A stretch of 64,000 nt of DNA, from positions 372,001-436,000 of the forward strand of contig NZ_JACSQU010000001.1 of the NCBI RefSeq assembly GCF_014836405.1, read 5' to 3'. The DNA is from Brevundimonas guildfordensis. GTDB taxonomy: Bacteria; Pseudomonadota; Alphaproteobacteria; Caulobacterales; Caulobacteraceae. The position numbers and the translations under genes are program-made. Below the pieces are notes generated by a model. That model was not told the DNA's origin, did not search any database, and saw only the letters and a program-made list of their open reading frames with translations. This document shows positions 1-7,783 of the stretch, in pieces (position 1 is the stretch's first letter; every line of letters begins with the position of its first letter).

Positions 1-300
1 GGCGACCTCGTCATCGTCCAGAAAGGCGATCAGCGGCGCCTGGGTGGCGGAAAGGCCTGTGTTGCGCGCGGTGGCTACGCCAGGGCGCGGCGCATGGGTC
101 CAGATCAAGGGGACCGGCGATTCAGCCTTCAACGCCTCGACTGTCGCGCGGGCGCTGGCCTCGGGGTCGTTGTCGGCGACGACGATTTCGCGCAGGCGGC
201 TGTCGACGTGCTGCTGAGCGAAGATCGAGCGCAGGGCGCGGGTCAGTTCGTCCGGGCGACGCAGGGTCGGAATGACGACGGCGACGTCAGGGCTGCTCAT
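1..300 (-). CDS. Glycosyltransferase family 2, N-terminal part (cut by window edge)
   Basis: The frame is open from an ATG at 300 to base 1, giving the first 100 residues. It begins MSSPDVAVVIPTLRRPDEL, the nucleotide-sugar binding start of GT-A glycosyltransferases, and reaches FLDDDE, the metal-binding DxD region, at the window edge. Enzymes of this family move a sugar from a nucleotide donor to a growing glycan at the inner membrane. The start overlaps the stop of the upstream glycosyltransferase as ATGA, so it is the last visible gene of a translationally coupled operon. The acceptor and sugar cannot be told from sequence. Confidence 0.85.
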   Translation of the reverse strand, partial: MSSPDVAVVIPTLRRPDELTRALRSIFAQQHVDSRLREIVVADNDPEASARATVEALKAESPVPLIWTHAPRPGVATARNTGLSATQAPLIAFLDDDEVA

Positions 301-1229
301 ATCGCCTCGGCATACAGGGCGGCGCGATACAGCCGCAGGCTGAGGCCGCGAACAGCGGGGGGCAGCAGGCCGATGCGGGCCGCGTGTTTGAACAGAGGCC
401 GGATCAAGCGCAGGCCGGGCATGGCTTTCAGCTTTTTCGCCACGCGATAGCTTGGATAGGCTGCGACGAAGTCAGGATGCCGGGCGGCCACGCGGGCGAA
501 GTTGGGCGCCGATTGTTCATATTTGGCGGCCAGAGCCTCGACCGTGTCCAGACCCATGTGGGTGGCCGGATTATCGATGTGCGTGACCGTGAACCGGCGC
601 GAGACGCGCATGGCCCATTCGACATCCTCCCAGCCCCAGCCGCTGAAACCGGCGTCGAAGCTCTCGGTGTCGAAGACGTCCCGGCGCACCAGAAGGTTGG
701 AGGTGAAGACGTATTTTTCAGGCTGCAGCGCCCTCTGACCGGCGGGGATGCAGTCGGAGCGAGCGGCCATCTGGCGGTGGACGGCGAAGCGCGCGTCGGT
801 CGGCGCCTGAAGCAGGGAGAACCCGCCGAACGCCACGGCCGGGTCCTCCTTCATCGCCAGATCGACCCAGTCGCTGAGGAAGCGCGGATGGTCGGGGCGC
901 ATGTCGCTGTCCAGGAACAGCAGGAAGCGGCCGCGCGCGGCCTTGGCCAGGCGGTTGCGGCCTTTTGAGCGCCCCTCGTTGGCATCCAGGGTGATCAGCC
1001 GGGCAGGCAGGGACAGGGCATCGATCAGGGCGGTCAGGCGCGCGGTCAGGGTCGGGTCGGTCGTGCCATCGTCAAGAATGATCAACTCGGCGCGGCCATC
1101 GACGGTATGGGCCTCGCGGTCCAGCATCCGCAGCAGCTCCGACGGATCGTCGCGCAGGAAGGGCATCAGCACCGACAGGATGGGTGTCGCCGCCGCCCAT
1201 GCCGTGTTGTCATGGACCGAGACGCTCAT
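297..1229 (-). CDS. Glycosyltransferase family 2 (HfsG-like position)
   Basis: This 310-residue protein has a GT-A fold signature: ILSVLMPF at residues 17-24, LDDGTTDP at 52-59, the DxD metal site LDSDM at 106-110 and a GWGWEDVE acceptor-site motif near 197-204. It should add one sugar to a lipid-linked glycan in the cytoplasm. The start at 1229 is preferred over longer frames because it forms an ATGA overlap with the stop of the flippase gene. Its place after a sugar-phosphate transferase and a flippase matches hfsE-hfsF-hfsG of Caulobacter. That equivalence is inference from order and family only. Confidence 0.88.
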   Translation of the reverse strand: MSVSVHDNTAWAAATPILSVLMPFLRDDPSELLRMLDREAHTVDGRAELIILDDGTTDPTLTARLTALIDALSLPARLITLDANEGRSKGRNRLAKAARGRFLLFLDSDMRPDHPRFLSDWVDLAMKEDPAVAFGGFSLLQAPTDARFAVHRQMAARSDCIPAGQRALQPEKYVFTSNLLVRRDVFDTESFDAGFSGWGWEDVEWAMRVSRRFTVTHIDNPATHMGLDTVEALAAKYEQSAPNFARVAARHPDFVAAYPSYRVAKKLKAMPGLRLIRPLFKHAARIGLLPPAVRGLSLRLYRAALYAEAI

Positions 1230-2677
1230 GCCGCCGCCCTTCGAGCCTGCAGGAAGCCGCGCAGGCGACGCAGCAGGTCGCGCACGCCCGCGGCGTTCAG
1301 GGCGTAGGCGACGACGCCGTACACGGCTACGCCTACGGCAGCGTCCATCATCAGCTCGGCGAAGCCTCCGACCGGCGGCAGCAACAGCACGGCTGCGGCC
1401 ATGACGGCGGCAGCCAGACCGCAGCGCGCCAGCGCGTTCCACGGCACGGGCAGCGGCAGGATGCGGCGGCCGATGGTCATGGAGGCGCTCAGGCCCAGTG
1501 CAAAGCTGATCGCCGTCGCCCAGGCCGCGCCCATGACGCCGAAACGCGGGATCAGCAGGATGTTCAGGACGATGTTGCTGCCCGCGGGAATGCTCATGGC
1601 CAGCAACAGCCAGCCGGTGCGGCGGCCCAGGGTGAAGGCCTGTCCGAAATAATAGGTGGTCATGCCCGACAGGAAGGCGCCCAGCGCCACCCACGGCGTG
1701 ACGGAGGCGGCGACCGTGCGCAGGTCTTCGCCGATCATGAACTCAGCCAGCGGCCGCGCGACCAGGGCCACGCCCACGGCGGCGGGCAGGCCGATCAACA
1801 CCAGGGTCGAGGCCTGTTCGCGCGCGGCGGCCTGAAGATCTTCGCGCCCGCCGCGCTCCAGCGCCATGACGAGGGCGGGAGCGCCCGCGGCGCCCAGCCA
1901 GACGAACATGACGTCCAGCGTCCGATTGGCGATGCTGTAGGCGGCGTGATAGGCGCCGACCGCCGCCTCGTTCATGAACAGGGCCAGCAGGAAGCGGTCC
2001 GTCGAGGCCAGCACCACGGTCAGCCCCAGTCCGACGGCGATGGGATAGCCATAGACGGCGTAGGCTTTCAGCCTTTGGCGATCCAGCCGTCCGCGCCTCG
2101 CCTCGCGCAGCTCGGCGGGCAGGATGAAGGGCAGGGCCGCCAGCGGCGCCAGCAGCATACCCGCCAGCGGCGCCTCAGCCCCCAGACCCAGCAGGGCCAG
2201 GCCGACGCCGAAGACCAGTCCGGCGACTGCGCTCCAGATGTCGATGGCGGCGGCGGGGCCGACCTCGCCCGCCGCGCGGAAGCGCTCCTGCGCCAGCTTC
2301 AGGAAGCAGCGCACCGGCACGCCCGCCAGAGCCACCGCCAGCGGCAGGCGGAAGCTCTCGGGCATGGGCCACAGCCACACCATCAGGCCGACGACCGGCA
2401 CGAAGACGGCGGTCATCAGGAAGGCGGCGCGATACAGGCTGGCGAAATGCCCGGCCATCTGCGCCTCGTCGGACTGGGCGGCCCAGAAGCGGGCCATCGA
2501 GGCTTCCAGCCAACTGAACGTCGCCACATGAGCCAGCGTCAGTACCGAATAGGCCAGGGCGTAGCGCCCGAAATCCTCGGGCGACAGCAGGCGCGTGAAG
2601 ATGATGATGGTCAGAAACCCGACCACGCCCTGCACGATATTGGCCGGCAGGTAGCCGAAAACCCCCCGCCAGAACAT
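1226..2677 (-). CDS. Polysaccharide flippase (Wzx/MOP superfamily)
   Basis: A 483-residue, strongly hydrophobic protein starting [17 protein letters not shown], with about 12-14 predicted membrane segments and the FLTIIIFTRLLSPEDFGRYA opening typical of oligosaccharide flippases. It would move a polyprenyl-linked repeat unit from the cytoplasmic to the periplasmic leaflet. The start at 2677 is chosen because it makes an ATGA overlap with the preceding transferase gene. Its stop overlaps the next glycosyltransferase the same way. Flanking genes fit a Wzx/Wzy-type envelope polysaccharide pathway, possibly holdfast. Confidence 0.88.
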   Translation of the reverse strand: MFWRGVFGYLPANIVQGVVGFLTIIIFTRLLSPEDFGRYALAYSVLTLAHVATFSWLEASMARFWAAQSDEAQMAGHFASLYRAAFLMTAVFVPVVGLMVWLWPMPESFRLPLAVALAGVPVRCFLKLAQERFRAAGEVGPAAAIDIWSAVAGLVFGVGLALLGLGAEAPLAGMLLAPLAALPFILPAELREARRGRLDRQRLKAYAVYGYPIAVGLGLTVVLASTDRFLLALFMNEAAVGAYHAAYSIANRTLDVMFVWLGAAGAPALVMALERGGREDLQAAAREQASTLVLIGLPAAVGVALVARPLAEFMIGEDLRTVAASVTPWVALGAFLSGMTTYYFGQAFTLGRRTGWLLLAMSIPAGSNIVLNILLIPRFGVMGAAWATAISFALGLSASMTIGRRILPLPVPWNALARCGLAAAVMAAAVLLLPPVGGFAELMMDAAVGVAVYGVVAYALNAAGVRDLLRRLRGFLQARRAAA

Positions 2678-4284
2678 CAGCGCACGGCCATCCGGTCGCC
2701 CAACAGCACAGGAACGGTCACGGCGATGATCCACAGATCCAGCCAGAAGGACTGGCGTTCAATGTATTCGATATCGAGCTGCACGCGGCGGCGCACCTCG
2801 TCGGCGGTATGCAGCGGCCCGCGCGAACCCTTGATGGCGGCCCAGCCCGTCATGCCCGGCTTGATGCGGTGACGGTGAGCGTATTCGGCGACCAGACGTG
2901 CCGACTCTGCGTCTCCGGTCTTCATGCCGATGGCGTGTGGGCGCGGTCCGACCAGAGACATCTCGCCCCGCAGCACGTTCACCAGTTGGGGCAGTTCATC
3001 CAGGCTGGTGGCGCGCAGGAATTTGCCCAGACGCGTGACGCGGTCGTCGTTGGCCGTGACCTGACGGCTGGCGGTGGCGTCGGACGATTCCTGGCGCATG
3101 GTGCGGAACTTCCAGACTACGATCTCTTCCTGATTGAAGCCGTGGCGGCGCTGGCGGAACAGGGCCGGACCCTGGCTGTCCAGCCGCACGGCCAGGCCGA
3201 TCAGGAACAGAAGCGGGCTTAGCCCGATCAGCGCCAGCGCCGAGAGGATGATGTCGAGCATACGTTTGTTGAATGCTCGCCGCTCGCCGTCCACCGTTCC
3301 GCCGAGCAGGGGCAGGGAGGCCGAAGCCAGCTTCTCCAGCGCCTCGTTGCGATGGGCCGCTCCCTTGGGATCGACCAGCATGGTCAAGGGGATGGGCAGG
3401 GCTTCCAGTTTTTGCGTCAGGGCGCGGACTCGCGCTTCGGCCGTCGGGTCGATGGCCAGGATGACCCGGTCGATGTAGGGCGTCAGCCGATGTTCGAGGA
3501 GGGCGTCGGCGCCGCCCAGCACCGGCACGCCGGCCAAGGCGTCGGGCGTGCGGGCCAGACGGTCGTCGAACACGCCCAGGATGTTCAGGTCGCGGCGATC
3601 CAGCGCTTCTCGGATCAGGGATTCGGCATGGCGCGTGGCGCCGACCACGACGACGTTGGGGGTCAGATCGCCGCGGCTTCTCCATTGAGCCACCAGCATG
3701 CGCCAGATGGTGTGCAGGCCCGTCGCCGCCACCGTGGACGCAAGCGCCCACCAGCCGTACTCCGCTACGGCTGTCTCGCTCGGCAGGGTGAGGCCCAGCC
3801 CGCAGGCGATGGCCCCGCCCAGCGCGGCCACGGCGGCGACGCCGGCCAGATGGCGCGCCGGCGCCCTGCTGCTGTCAAAACGATACAAGCCCAGCGAGCG
3901 CATAAGGCCGAGGGTGACCAGCGCGCCAGTCAGGATGGGCAGGGCCTGGAACAGGGTGACCTGCGCCATACCGCCCGGGTTCAGCCGGTCGATGGCCACG
4001 CAGCACAGGATGATCGAGACGACGACGTCCACGCCTCGAAAATAGAAGACGCGCCGCCGCGCCGCCGCCCGTTGGCGCGTGTTCAGCCAGACTTCGGGAC
4101 GCAGCGGCCCCCGCCGCGCCCTTCCGACCGACCCTGCCGGCGCCGCGGCGCGCGAATCGGCCGACGCCGCGCGCGATACGCGGGCGCCATCCGTCGCGGA
4201 TGCCAGGGTTTCGGCAGGGGTGATGGCCAAATCTCTTTCCCGAAATCGAGCAAAATGGGGCGATACCCCCGTCTCACATGCCAC
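2677..4284 (-). CDS. Polyprenyl glycosylphosphotransferase (PssY/HfsE/WcaJ type)
   Basis: The protein has several N-terminal membrane helices, a nucleotide-binding-like middle region ([15 protein letters not shown]) and a C-terminal bacterial sugar transferase domain. The last begins [16 protein letters not shown], includes [20 protein letters not shown], and continues through [22 protein letters not shown] to GMTGWA. It should load the first sugar phosphate onto undecaprenyl phosphate and so start the glycan built by the downstream genes. The longest start is a GTG at 4284. A TTG at 4230 (reading MAITPAETL) has a better purine-rich stretch just upstream, so the N terminus is uncertain. The first 80 residues are disordered and Ala/Arg-rich. 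Confidence 0.88.
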   Translation of the reverse strand: MACETGVSPHFARFRERDLAITPAETLASATDGARVSRAASADSRAAAPAGSVGRARRGPLRPEVWLNTRQRAAARRRVFYFRGVDVVVSIILCCVAIDRLNPGGMAQVTLFQALPILTGALVTLGLMRSLGLYRFDSSRAPARHLAGVAAVAALGGAIACGLGLTLPSETAVAEYGWWALASTVAATGLHTIWRMLVAQWRSRGDLTPNVVVVGATRHAESLIREALDRRDLNILGVFDDRLARTPDALAGVPVLGGADALLEHRLTPYIDRVILAIDPTAEARVRALTQKLEALPIPLTMLVDPKGAAHRNEALEKLASASLPLLGGTVDGERRAFNKRMLDIILSALALIGLSPLLFLIGLAVRLDSQGPALFRQRRHGFNQEEIVVWKFRTMRQESSDATASRQVTANDDRVTRLGKFLRATSLDELPQLVNVLRGEMSLVGPRPHAIGMKTGDAESARLVAEYAHRHRIKPGMTGWAAIKGSRGPLHTADEVRRRVQLDIEYIERQSFWLDLWIIAVTVPVLLGDRMAVR

Positions 4285-4362
4285 TCTTATGCCGGGTTAA
4301 CACAAAGCGCGTCAGTTCCGCATTGCGAAGCGTCGCGCGACTCGCTATCCACGCGGCCTGCT

Positions 4363-4454
4363 GGAGACGTGGCCGAGTGGCTGAAGGCAACGGTTTGCTA
4401 AATCGTCGTACCCTGTAAGGGGTACCGAGGGTTCGAATCCCTCCGTCTCCGCCA
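4363..4454 (+). tRNA. tRNA-Ser(GCT), with encoded CCA
   Basis: Cloverleaf with acceptor stem GGAGACG/CGTCTCC, anticodon stem ACGGT/ATCGT and loop TTGCTAA giving anticodon GCT, a long variable arm typical of tRNA-Ser, and a GTTCGAATC T-loop. The discriminator is G4451 and CCA is encoded at 4452-4454. The 3' end serves as the integration site of the downstream element and the tRNA remains intact. Confidence 0.95.
4437..4454 (+). repeat. attL: 18-bp direct repeat at the tRNA-Ser 3' end
   Basis: The 18 bases ATCCCTCCGTCTCCGCCA recur exactly at 18271-18288, just beyond the integrase gene. One copy is the 3' end of tRNA-Ser and the other stands alone. This is the normal footprint of tyrosine-integrase insertion into a tRNA gene. 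Confidence 0.92.
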
Positions 4455-4819
4455 TTGCCTTAAAGGTTCAACAAAATCAGCAGCTTAACTGCCCTTCGGC
4501 GCTAGTTGTGTGACAGATTGTGTGACAGCATTTCCTTACCCCTCAGGGGGATTGGTGAGCGGTTAGGGCGCGCAAACCGGGCCGCTTGATTCGTCACAAC
4601 GATTTACGCCTGTCGGAAGGCCGGCACCTTTTTGGACCGAAGCGGCAACAACGAGCGGCCCCTGTCGGATGCCTTGGCTACCCTGGTCGTTGGAGGGGGG
4701 GTGAAAAATGGTTTGCTTGACTGTGGGTGCGCTCGGGGGCCTTTTTTTTGGGGGGCAGCGGCCCGTGATCTGAGATGAGGGCCGTTGAGGCGGCTTGGTG
4801 AGGCAGGGTACTCGCGGAA
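4455..4819. other. Left-end non-coding stretch of the element
   Basis: No gene supported. It holds the candidate arm sites at 4506-4529 and then GC-rich sequence with unusual homopolymers: seven G near 4694-4700, eight T near 4743-4750 and six G directly after. The only minus-strand frame (4604-4825) has no family signature. Confidence 0.5.
4506..4529 (+). repeat. Candidate integrase arm-type sites, left end
   Basis: Two copies of TTGTGTGACAG with a 12-bp period lie about 52 bp inside attL. The same pair, in the same orientation and with the same period, occurs at 18179-18202 inside the right end. Short direct repeats flanking the core on both sides are what arm-binding domains of tyrosine integrases recognise. 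Confidence 0.6.
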
Positions 4820-5509
4820 ATGCATAAGCGCGCAGGTCAGACAGCTAACGACATGGCGGGTGCAGCACGATTGAGCGCTTCGGATACCATCTCCGTCGCT
4901 TGGCCTTTAGACTGCACGGAGGACCGGCGTATAATGCTGGGTCGGATCGTTCAGAACGCTCAACGTTTACTCGCTGACGCCGATCTCTTGATGTCTCATC
5001 GACGCGGCGGCTCGGCTATCGCTTTGAGCGTGCTTGCCCTCGAGGAAGTCGGCAAGGTTGTTTTGGAGTTATGGGGTAATCCGGAGGAACTCCGCAAAAT
5101 CGACCGACGCTGGACTTATCATCGCAGGAAGCAAGCCGCGGCAACTATGTTGTTGCAAGCTGATCAAGCTATCTCTGAGACATTTGTCCTACTCAGATCA
5201 ATCGACGGTTTGAGGGGTGTTACAAGAGAAGTTGCGAAGGGCTTCCGAGAGGATCTTGCTAATTCGATTGCTGCTAGCAAGGAGGCCAAGCTGTCACGAT
5301 ATGTGGCTCTCGGGGCAACGGAAAGGGTGAAGCACCTTGGACTATATTTTGATCAAGAGTCCTATGAGATGGGATTGGTCGAAGATGATCATAGTAGTTC
5401 CTACATAGATCAGGCCGTAGAAATATCTATTGAAGCCCGTAGGGCGATGTCTCTATTGTCTAATGGGGTTGTGCTGCGAGCCGCGCGTAGCTTGTACTTA
5501 TTGCTATAA
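4820..5509 (+). CDS. abiV: AbiV-family abortive infection protein (HEPN-like)
   Basis: A 229-residue protein whose core matches AbiV: a helix with NAQRLLADADLL, then GSAIALSVLALEEVGKVVLE (about residues 63-82) with the diagnostic EE-GK, a basic HRRKQ segment, and VKHLGLYFD, which resembles the conserved tract before the last helices. AbiV of Lactococcus blocks phage late protein synthesis. Here it would guard the host, or the element's own helper use, against competing phages. Start codons at 4820 and 4934 are both possible and the conserved part begins after 4934. It sits beside attL, where satellites usually carry cargo. Its base composition is less GC-rich than that of host genes. Confidence 0.85.
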   Translation: MHKRAGQTANDMAGAARLSASDTISVAWPLDCTEDRRIMLGRIVQNAQRLLADADLLMSHRRGGSAIALSVLALEEVGKVVLELWGNPEELRKIDRRWTYHRRKQAAATMLLQADQAISETFVLLRSIDGLRGVTREVAKGFREDLANSIAASKEAKLSRYVALGATERVKHLGLYFDQESYEMGLVEDDHSSSYIDQAVEISIEARRAMSLLSNGVVLRAARSLYLLL

Positions 5510-5559
5510 TGAGGGCGTCGATATCCTTGGAGGTGGGCTGGTTCTGTTGACATCGATTG

Positions 5560-5805
5560 TTATGCCCACAACTGAACCACCTCCGCAGTCGCCGGAAGGC
5601 CTCTGTTATCGCGAACCTTGCCCGGAACGATAAGGGCGGTATTTCCTGACTGAAGGGCGGTCAGCCAGCCTCGGCGGCTATGACAGAAGACGATGATATC
5701 GCCGTCCTGATGATCCTCATGGGATTCCTCTTCGATCATGTACCAGAGGTAGTCGATGTCGATGATTTCGGCTTGGGTCTGATGTTGAAGGGTGATGGCG
5801 GTCAT
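5560..5805 (-). CDS. Small acidic protein of unknown function
   Basis: 81 residues beginning MTAITLQHQTQAEIIDIDYLWYM, with an acidic EEESHEDHQDGD stretch followed by IIVFCHSRRGWLTAL. I do not recognise a family. An upstream in-frame ATG at 5847 would add 14 residues (MPKQKQSNASSRK). It is the last gene on the minus strand of the left half, downstream of the HUH gene, and converges on the AbiV gene. Confidence 0.5.
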   Translation of the reverse strand: MTAITLQHQTQAEIIDIDYLWYMIEEESHEDHQDGDIIVFCHSRRGWLTALQSGNTALIVPGKVRDNRGLPATAEVVQLWA

Positions 5806-6105
5806 TGGTTTTCTCGATGATGCGTTTGATTGTTTTTGTTTAGGCATAGCTTCGCTATCCGGCTGACTGAGCGTCCTCAGAACAGCCGTGATGCGAGGAT
5901 GGTTTTGTTCGAAGATCGAACCTTGCGCGCCGCTTTCAGGCTGACACCCACATCGGGCCGGGGCTGTGTGCGTCGCAAATCCGCACTTCTCCCGTATCGG
6001 TCCGGAAGGCCGTGGATGAACCACCTGCCTTCCTGCCTCGCGTCCCGAAGGATGACCGCGCGAGGGCTTGGCTTTTGTCTTTCGTTAGTTGGGTCTTTGG
6101 CTTGA

Positions 6106-6666
6106 TTAGTGAAGGATTTCCGGAGTGGTCCAGACGCCGCGAAGATCGGCACCAGAGCGCTTGAGGGAGTAGTCAGCCCATCCGGCGCTGACGGTTTCCC
6201 GAAGCTCGAACGTGGGTCTGAAGCCCAGGCGGGGAGGGATTACGGCCCGAGGGGCAATCGCTTCCGAAGGGGCGTTGACGAGTTGCCATTCCTCTATGCG
6301 GTGGGCGGGCAGGGAAGGGCTGGCGTCCTGTCCCCATCGATTGCGTAGAACCCCCCTCAGAAGCGGCTCTAGGCGATCCGGGATGGCGATGTAGCCGTGG
6401 ATGTGCGGATAGAGCGCGCCGCTGCGCGTGGCCTGTTCAACCACGCCCGCGAACCAAGGCATTTCTCTAATGTCCATATTCGGGAGGTGGCGCTTGGGAA
6501 TGTCGAACACTTCGTGGGCGATGGCCCGGAAGAGCTTTTTCAGATGGGGACGGAAGCTCGCCTCGGGATCGAACGCCCGCGAAGGCCACAGGCCAAGAGT
6601 GAGCGTCAGAGCGTGACGCGCACCATTGGTTTCAGCCCAATCGTGTAGGTGGTTAGCGTAGGACAC
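6106..6666 (-). CDS. Compact HUH endonuclease, candidate replication initiator
   Basis: 186 residues with the three motifs of HUH nickases in order: a hydrophobic strand ALTLTLG at 19-25 (motif I), LYPHIHGYIAIP with H88-I-H90 (motif II, the metal-binding HUH), and GWADYSLKR with Y166 and K169 (motif III, YxxK with one tyrosine). This architecture is that of rolling-circle Rep proteins. IS200/IS605 and RAYT transposases use a related fold, but no transposon ends are seen. It would nick one strand at an origin hairpin and stay covalently bound. It lies 5 bp after the RHH gene, hence probably co-transcribed, and downstream of a hairpin-rich spacer. The family call is from motifs only. Confidence 0.68.
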   Translation of the reverse strand: MSYANHLHDWAETNGARHALTLTLGLWPSRAFDPEASFRPHLKKLFRAIAHEVFDIPKRHLPNMDIREMPWFAGVVEQATRSGALYPHIHGYIAIPDRLEPLLRGVLRNRWGQDASPSLPAHRIEEWQLVNAPSEAIAPRAVIPPRLGFRPTFELRETVSAGWADYSLKRSGADLRGVWTTPEILH

Positions 6667-6671
6667 TGGCG

Positions 6672-7202
6672 TCAGTGAACCGTCGTGGAAAGAGGACCGG
6701 CGTGAACGCTTGCCGAGTCCAGGGCGGCAACAACGTCGATGGCGACGGGCCGCGTTACGGTTGCTGATTGATCATCCACGTGGATTTTGAAGTGACGACC
6801 GCCACGGCTCAAGCTGAGAGCCTTTGCGCTGTGCGTGGTGATCATCGCCAACGTCGGTTTTACGTCGCTGTCCACGGCTCGCTGAAGAGCGTCGGCAAGC
6901 TGGACGGCCTCAGCCTTGGTTAGGACGACGCCGCCAAACATCGGGTGCCAAAACAGCACCGCGCACTCATGCTCTAGATAAGTCGGCTTGATGCTGAACG
7001 GCGGCGGGACAAAAGCCCAGGTATCCCCACCCTCTTGCCGCTGTAGTTCGTCGCGGAGAACTAGGTAGAGCGTGTCGCTCATGCTCTCGCCCCGGATCGA
7101 CGCCACCCGCTGGAGGAGGCGGTGGGTGGATGATTGTACACAAAGAAGCTTTCGCTTCTGGCCTGCGCTGTGAGTGCGCCTTTCTTCTGAAATGATGTTC
7201 AT
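6672..7202 (-). CDS. Ribbon-helix-helix regulator with unknown C-terminal domain
   Basis: 176 residues from the ATG at 7202. Residues about 19-55 (LLCVQSSTHRLLQRVASIRG, then SMSDTLYLVLRDELQR) follow the strand-helix-helix pattern of CopG/Arc repressors. The remaining 120 residues (AFVPPPFSIKPTYLEHECAV onward) are not recognised. A GTG at 7223 would lengthen it by seven residues. An inverted repeat, TGACA-N8-TGTCA, lies immediately before the ATG and is a plausible autoregulatory operator. The gene directly precedes the HUH gene, so it may control replication. It is also the obvious candidate to bind the palindromes at the terminase and portal starts. Confidence 0.6.
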   Translation of the reverse strand: MNIISEERRTHSAGQKRKLLCVQSSTHRLLQRVASIRGESMSDTLYLVLRDELQRQEGGDTWAFVPPPFSIKPTYLEHECAVLFWHPMFGGVVLTKAEAVQLADALQRAVDSDVKPTLAMITTHSAKALSLSRGGRHFKIHVDDQSATVTRPVAIDVVAALDSASVHAGPLSTTVH

Positions 7203-7204
7203 GA

Positions 7205-7222
7205 TGACACTATTATATGTCA
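7205..7222. promoter_or_regulatory. Inverted repeat abutting the RHH gene start
   Basis: TGACA-N8-TGTCA (5-bp arms) lies immediately upstream of the ATG at 7202 within AT-rich sequence. It sits exactly where the terminase and portal palindromes sit relative to their starts, but arm sequence and spacing differ, so a shared regulator is only a suggestion. Confidence 0.45.
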
Positions 7223-7271
7223 CCGAGAATCAGGGGTAAACAGTAAAAGATGTAGGATGTCCAAGTATTTA

Positions 7272-7293
7272 TCTAGCTTTATAGCAAGCTAGA
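7272..7293. repeat. Perfect inverted repeat, 8-bp arms
   Basis: TCTAGCTT, loop TATAGC, AAGCTAGA, in AT-rich DNA, with a further ATCTAG/CTAGAT outer match. Confidence 0.7.
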
Positions 7294-7400
7294 AAACTAG
7301 ATGAACGGCGTTTCGGGCAAAGGCTCTCATTGTCGCGGGGACTCGGCCCGGTTCACGCGCGTATGTGTTGTAGGGATGTGACTGTTTCCGCATCCCGGAG

Positions 7401-7435
7401 GGGGTGGGTGTCGAAATCATCTTGACACGCACCCC
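7401..7435. repeat. Strong hairpin, 12-bp arms with one mismatch
   Basis: GGGGTGGGTGTC pairs with GACACGCACCCC across an 11-base loop (GAAATCATCTT). It is GC-rich and has no U-tract on either side, so it is not a typical terminator. Candidate nick-site hairpin for the HUH protein. Confidence 0.65.
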
Positions 7436-7500
7436 TCGTTCTTGTCACTTATGAATGAGCGGAGCGAATGAATAAGGGACAACGAAAGAAGTCTCTTATA

Positions 7501-7520
7501 TATCTAATCTAGATTAGATA
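7501..7520. repeat. Perfect 20-bp palindrome
   Basis: TATCTAATCTAGATTAGATA is identical to its reverse complement. Its first nine bases recur at 16406-16414, near the integrase-terminase junction, within another imperfect inverted repeat. Candidate operator or origin element. Confidence 0.75.
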
Positions 7521-7783
7521 ATTAAATAAGTTTCAGGACGGGGGTAGCGTGTCAAGAACCGCATCCGGATCCGCTCTGACAGATTTCGGCTCGCGCCCGG
7601 ATACCCAAACCCAATCGTCCTTGATAAGGCTGCGCTTCCTTTAAATCGCCATTTGAGGAAGCGGATGGCCCTTGGAATTTCTGATGCGCGGCGTCGGCGT
7701 GAAGTTCGGCGCACGACGCTCGCAGCTACGGGTGATGGTGATCGGATGATTTTTACCTTGAACTCAGGCTGGATCAGGCAGGC

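Larger units (their letters stand above)
7224..7783. other. Hairpin-rich non-coding spacer, candidate replication origin
   Basis: 560 bp with no supported gene, between the divergently oriented RHH-HUH operon and the lipoprotein gene. It contains a perfect 8-bp-arm hairpin (7272-7293), a 12-bp-arm hairpin with one mismatch (7401-7435), a GAATGAGC/GAATGAAT repeat tract (about 7451-7476) and a perfect 20-bp palindrome (7501-7520), mostly in AT-rich surroundings. HUH initiators act on hairpins near their own gene, so this is the best place in the element for an origin. Confidence 0.5.

Noticed and set aside
4286..4300. CtrA-like site (TTAA-N7-TAAG) before the sugar transferase gene
   Set aside because: One mismatch to TTAA-N7-TTAA and no second site. 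Too short to claim.
6106..6666. IS200/IS605 or RAYT transposase instead of a Rep
   Set aside because: No subterminal hairpins or REP sequences bracket the gene, and the tyrosine motif is YxxK rather than the transposase YxxxQ pattern. Not fully excluded.
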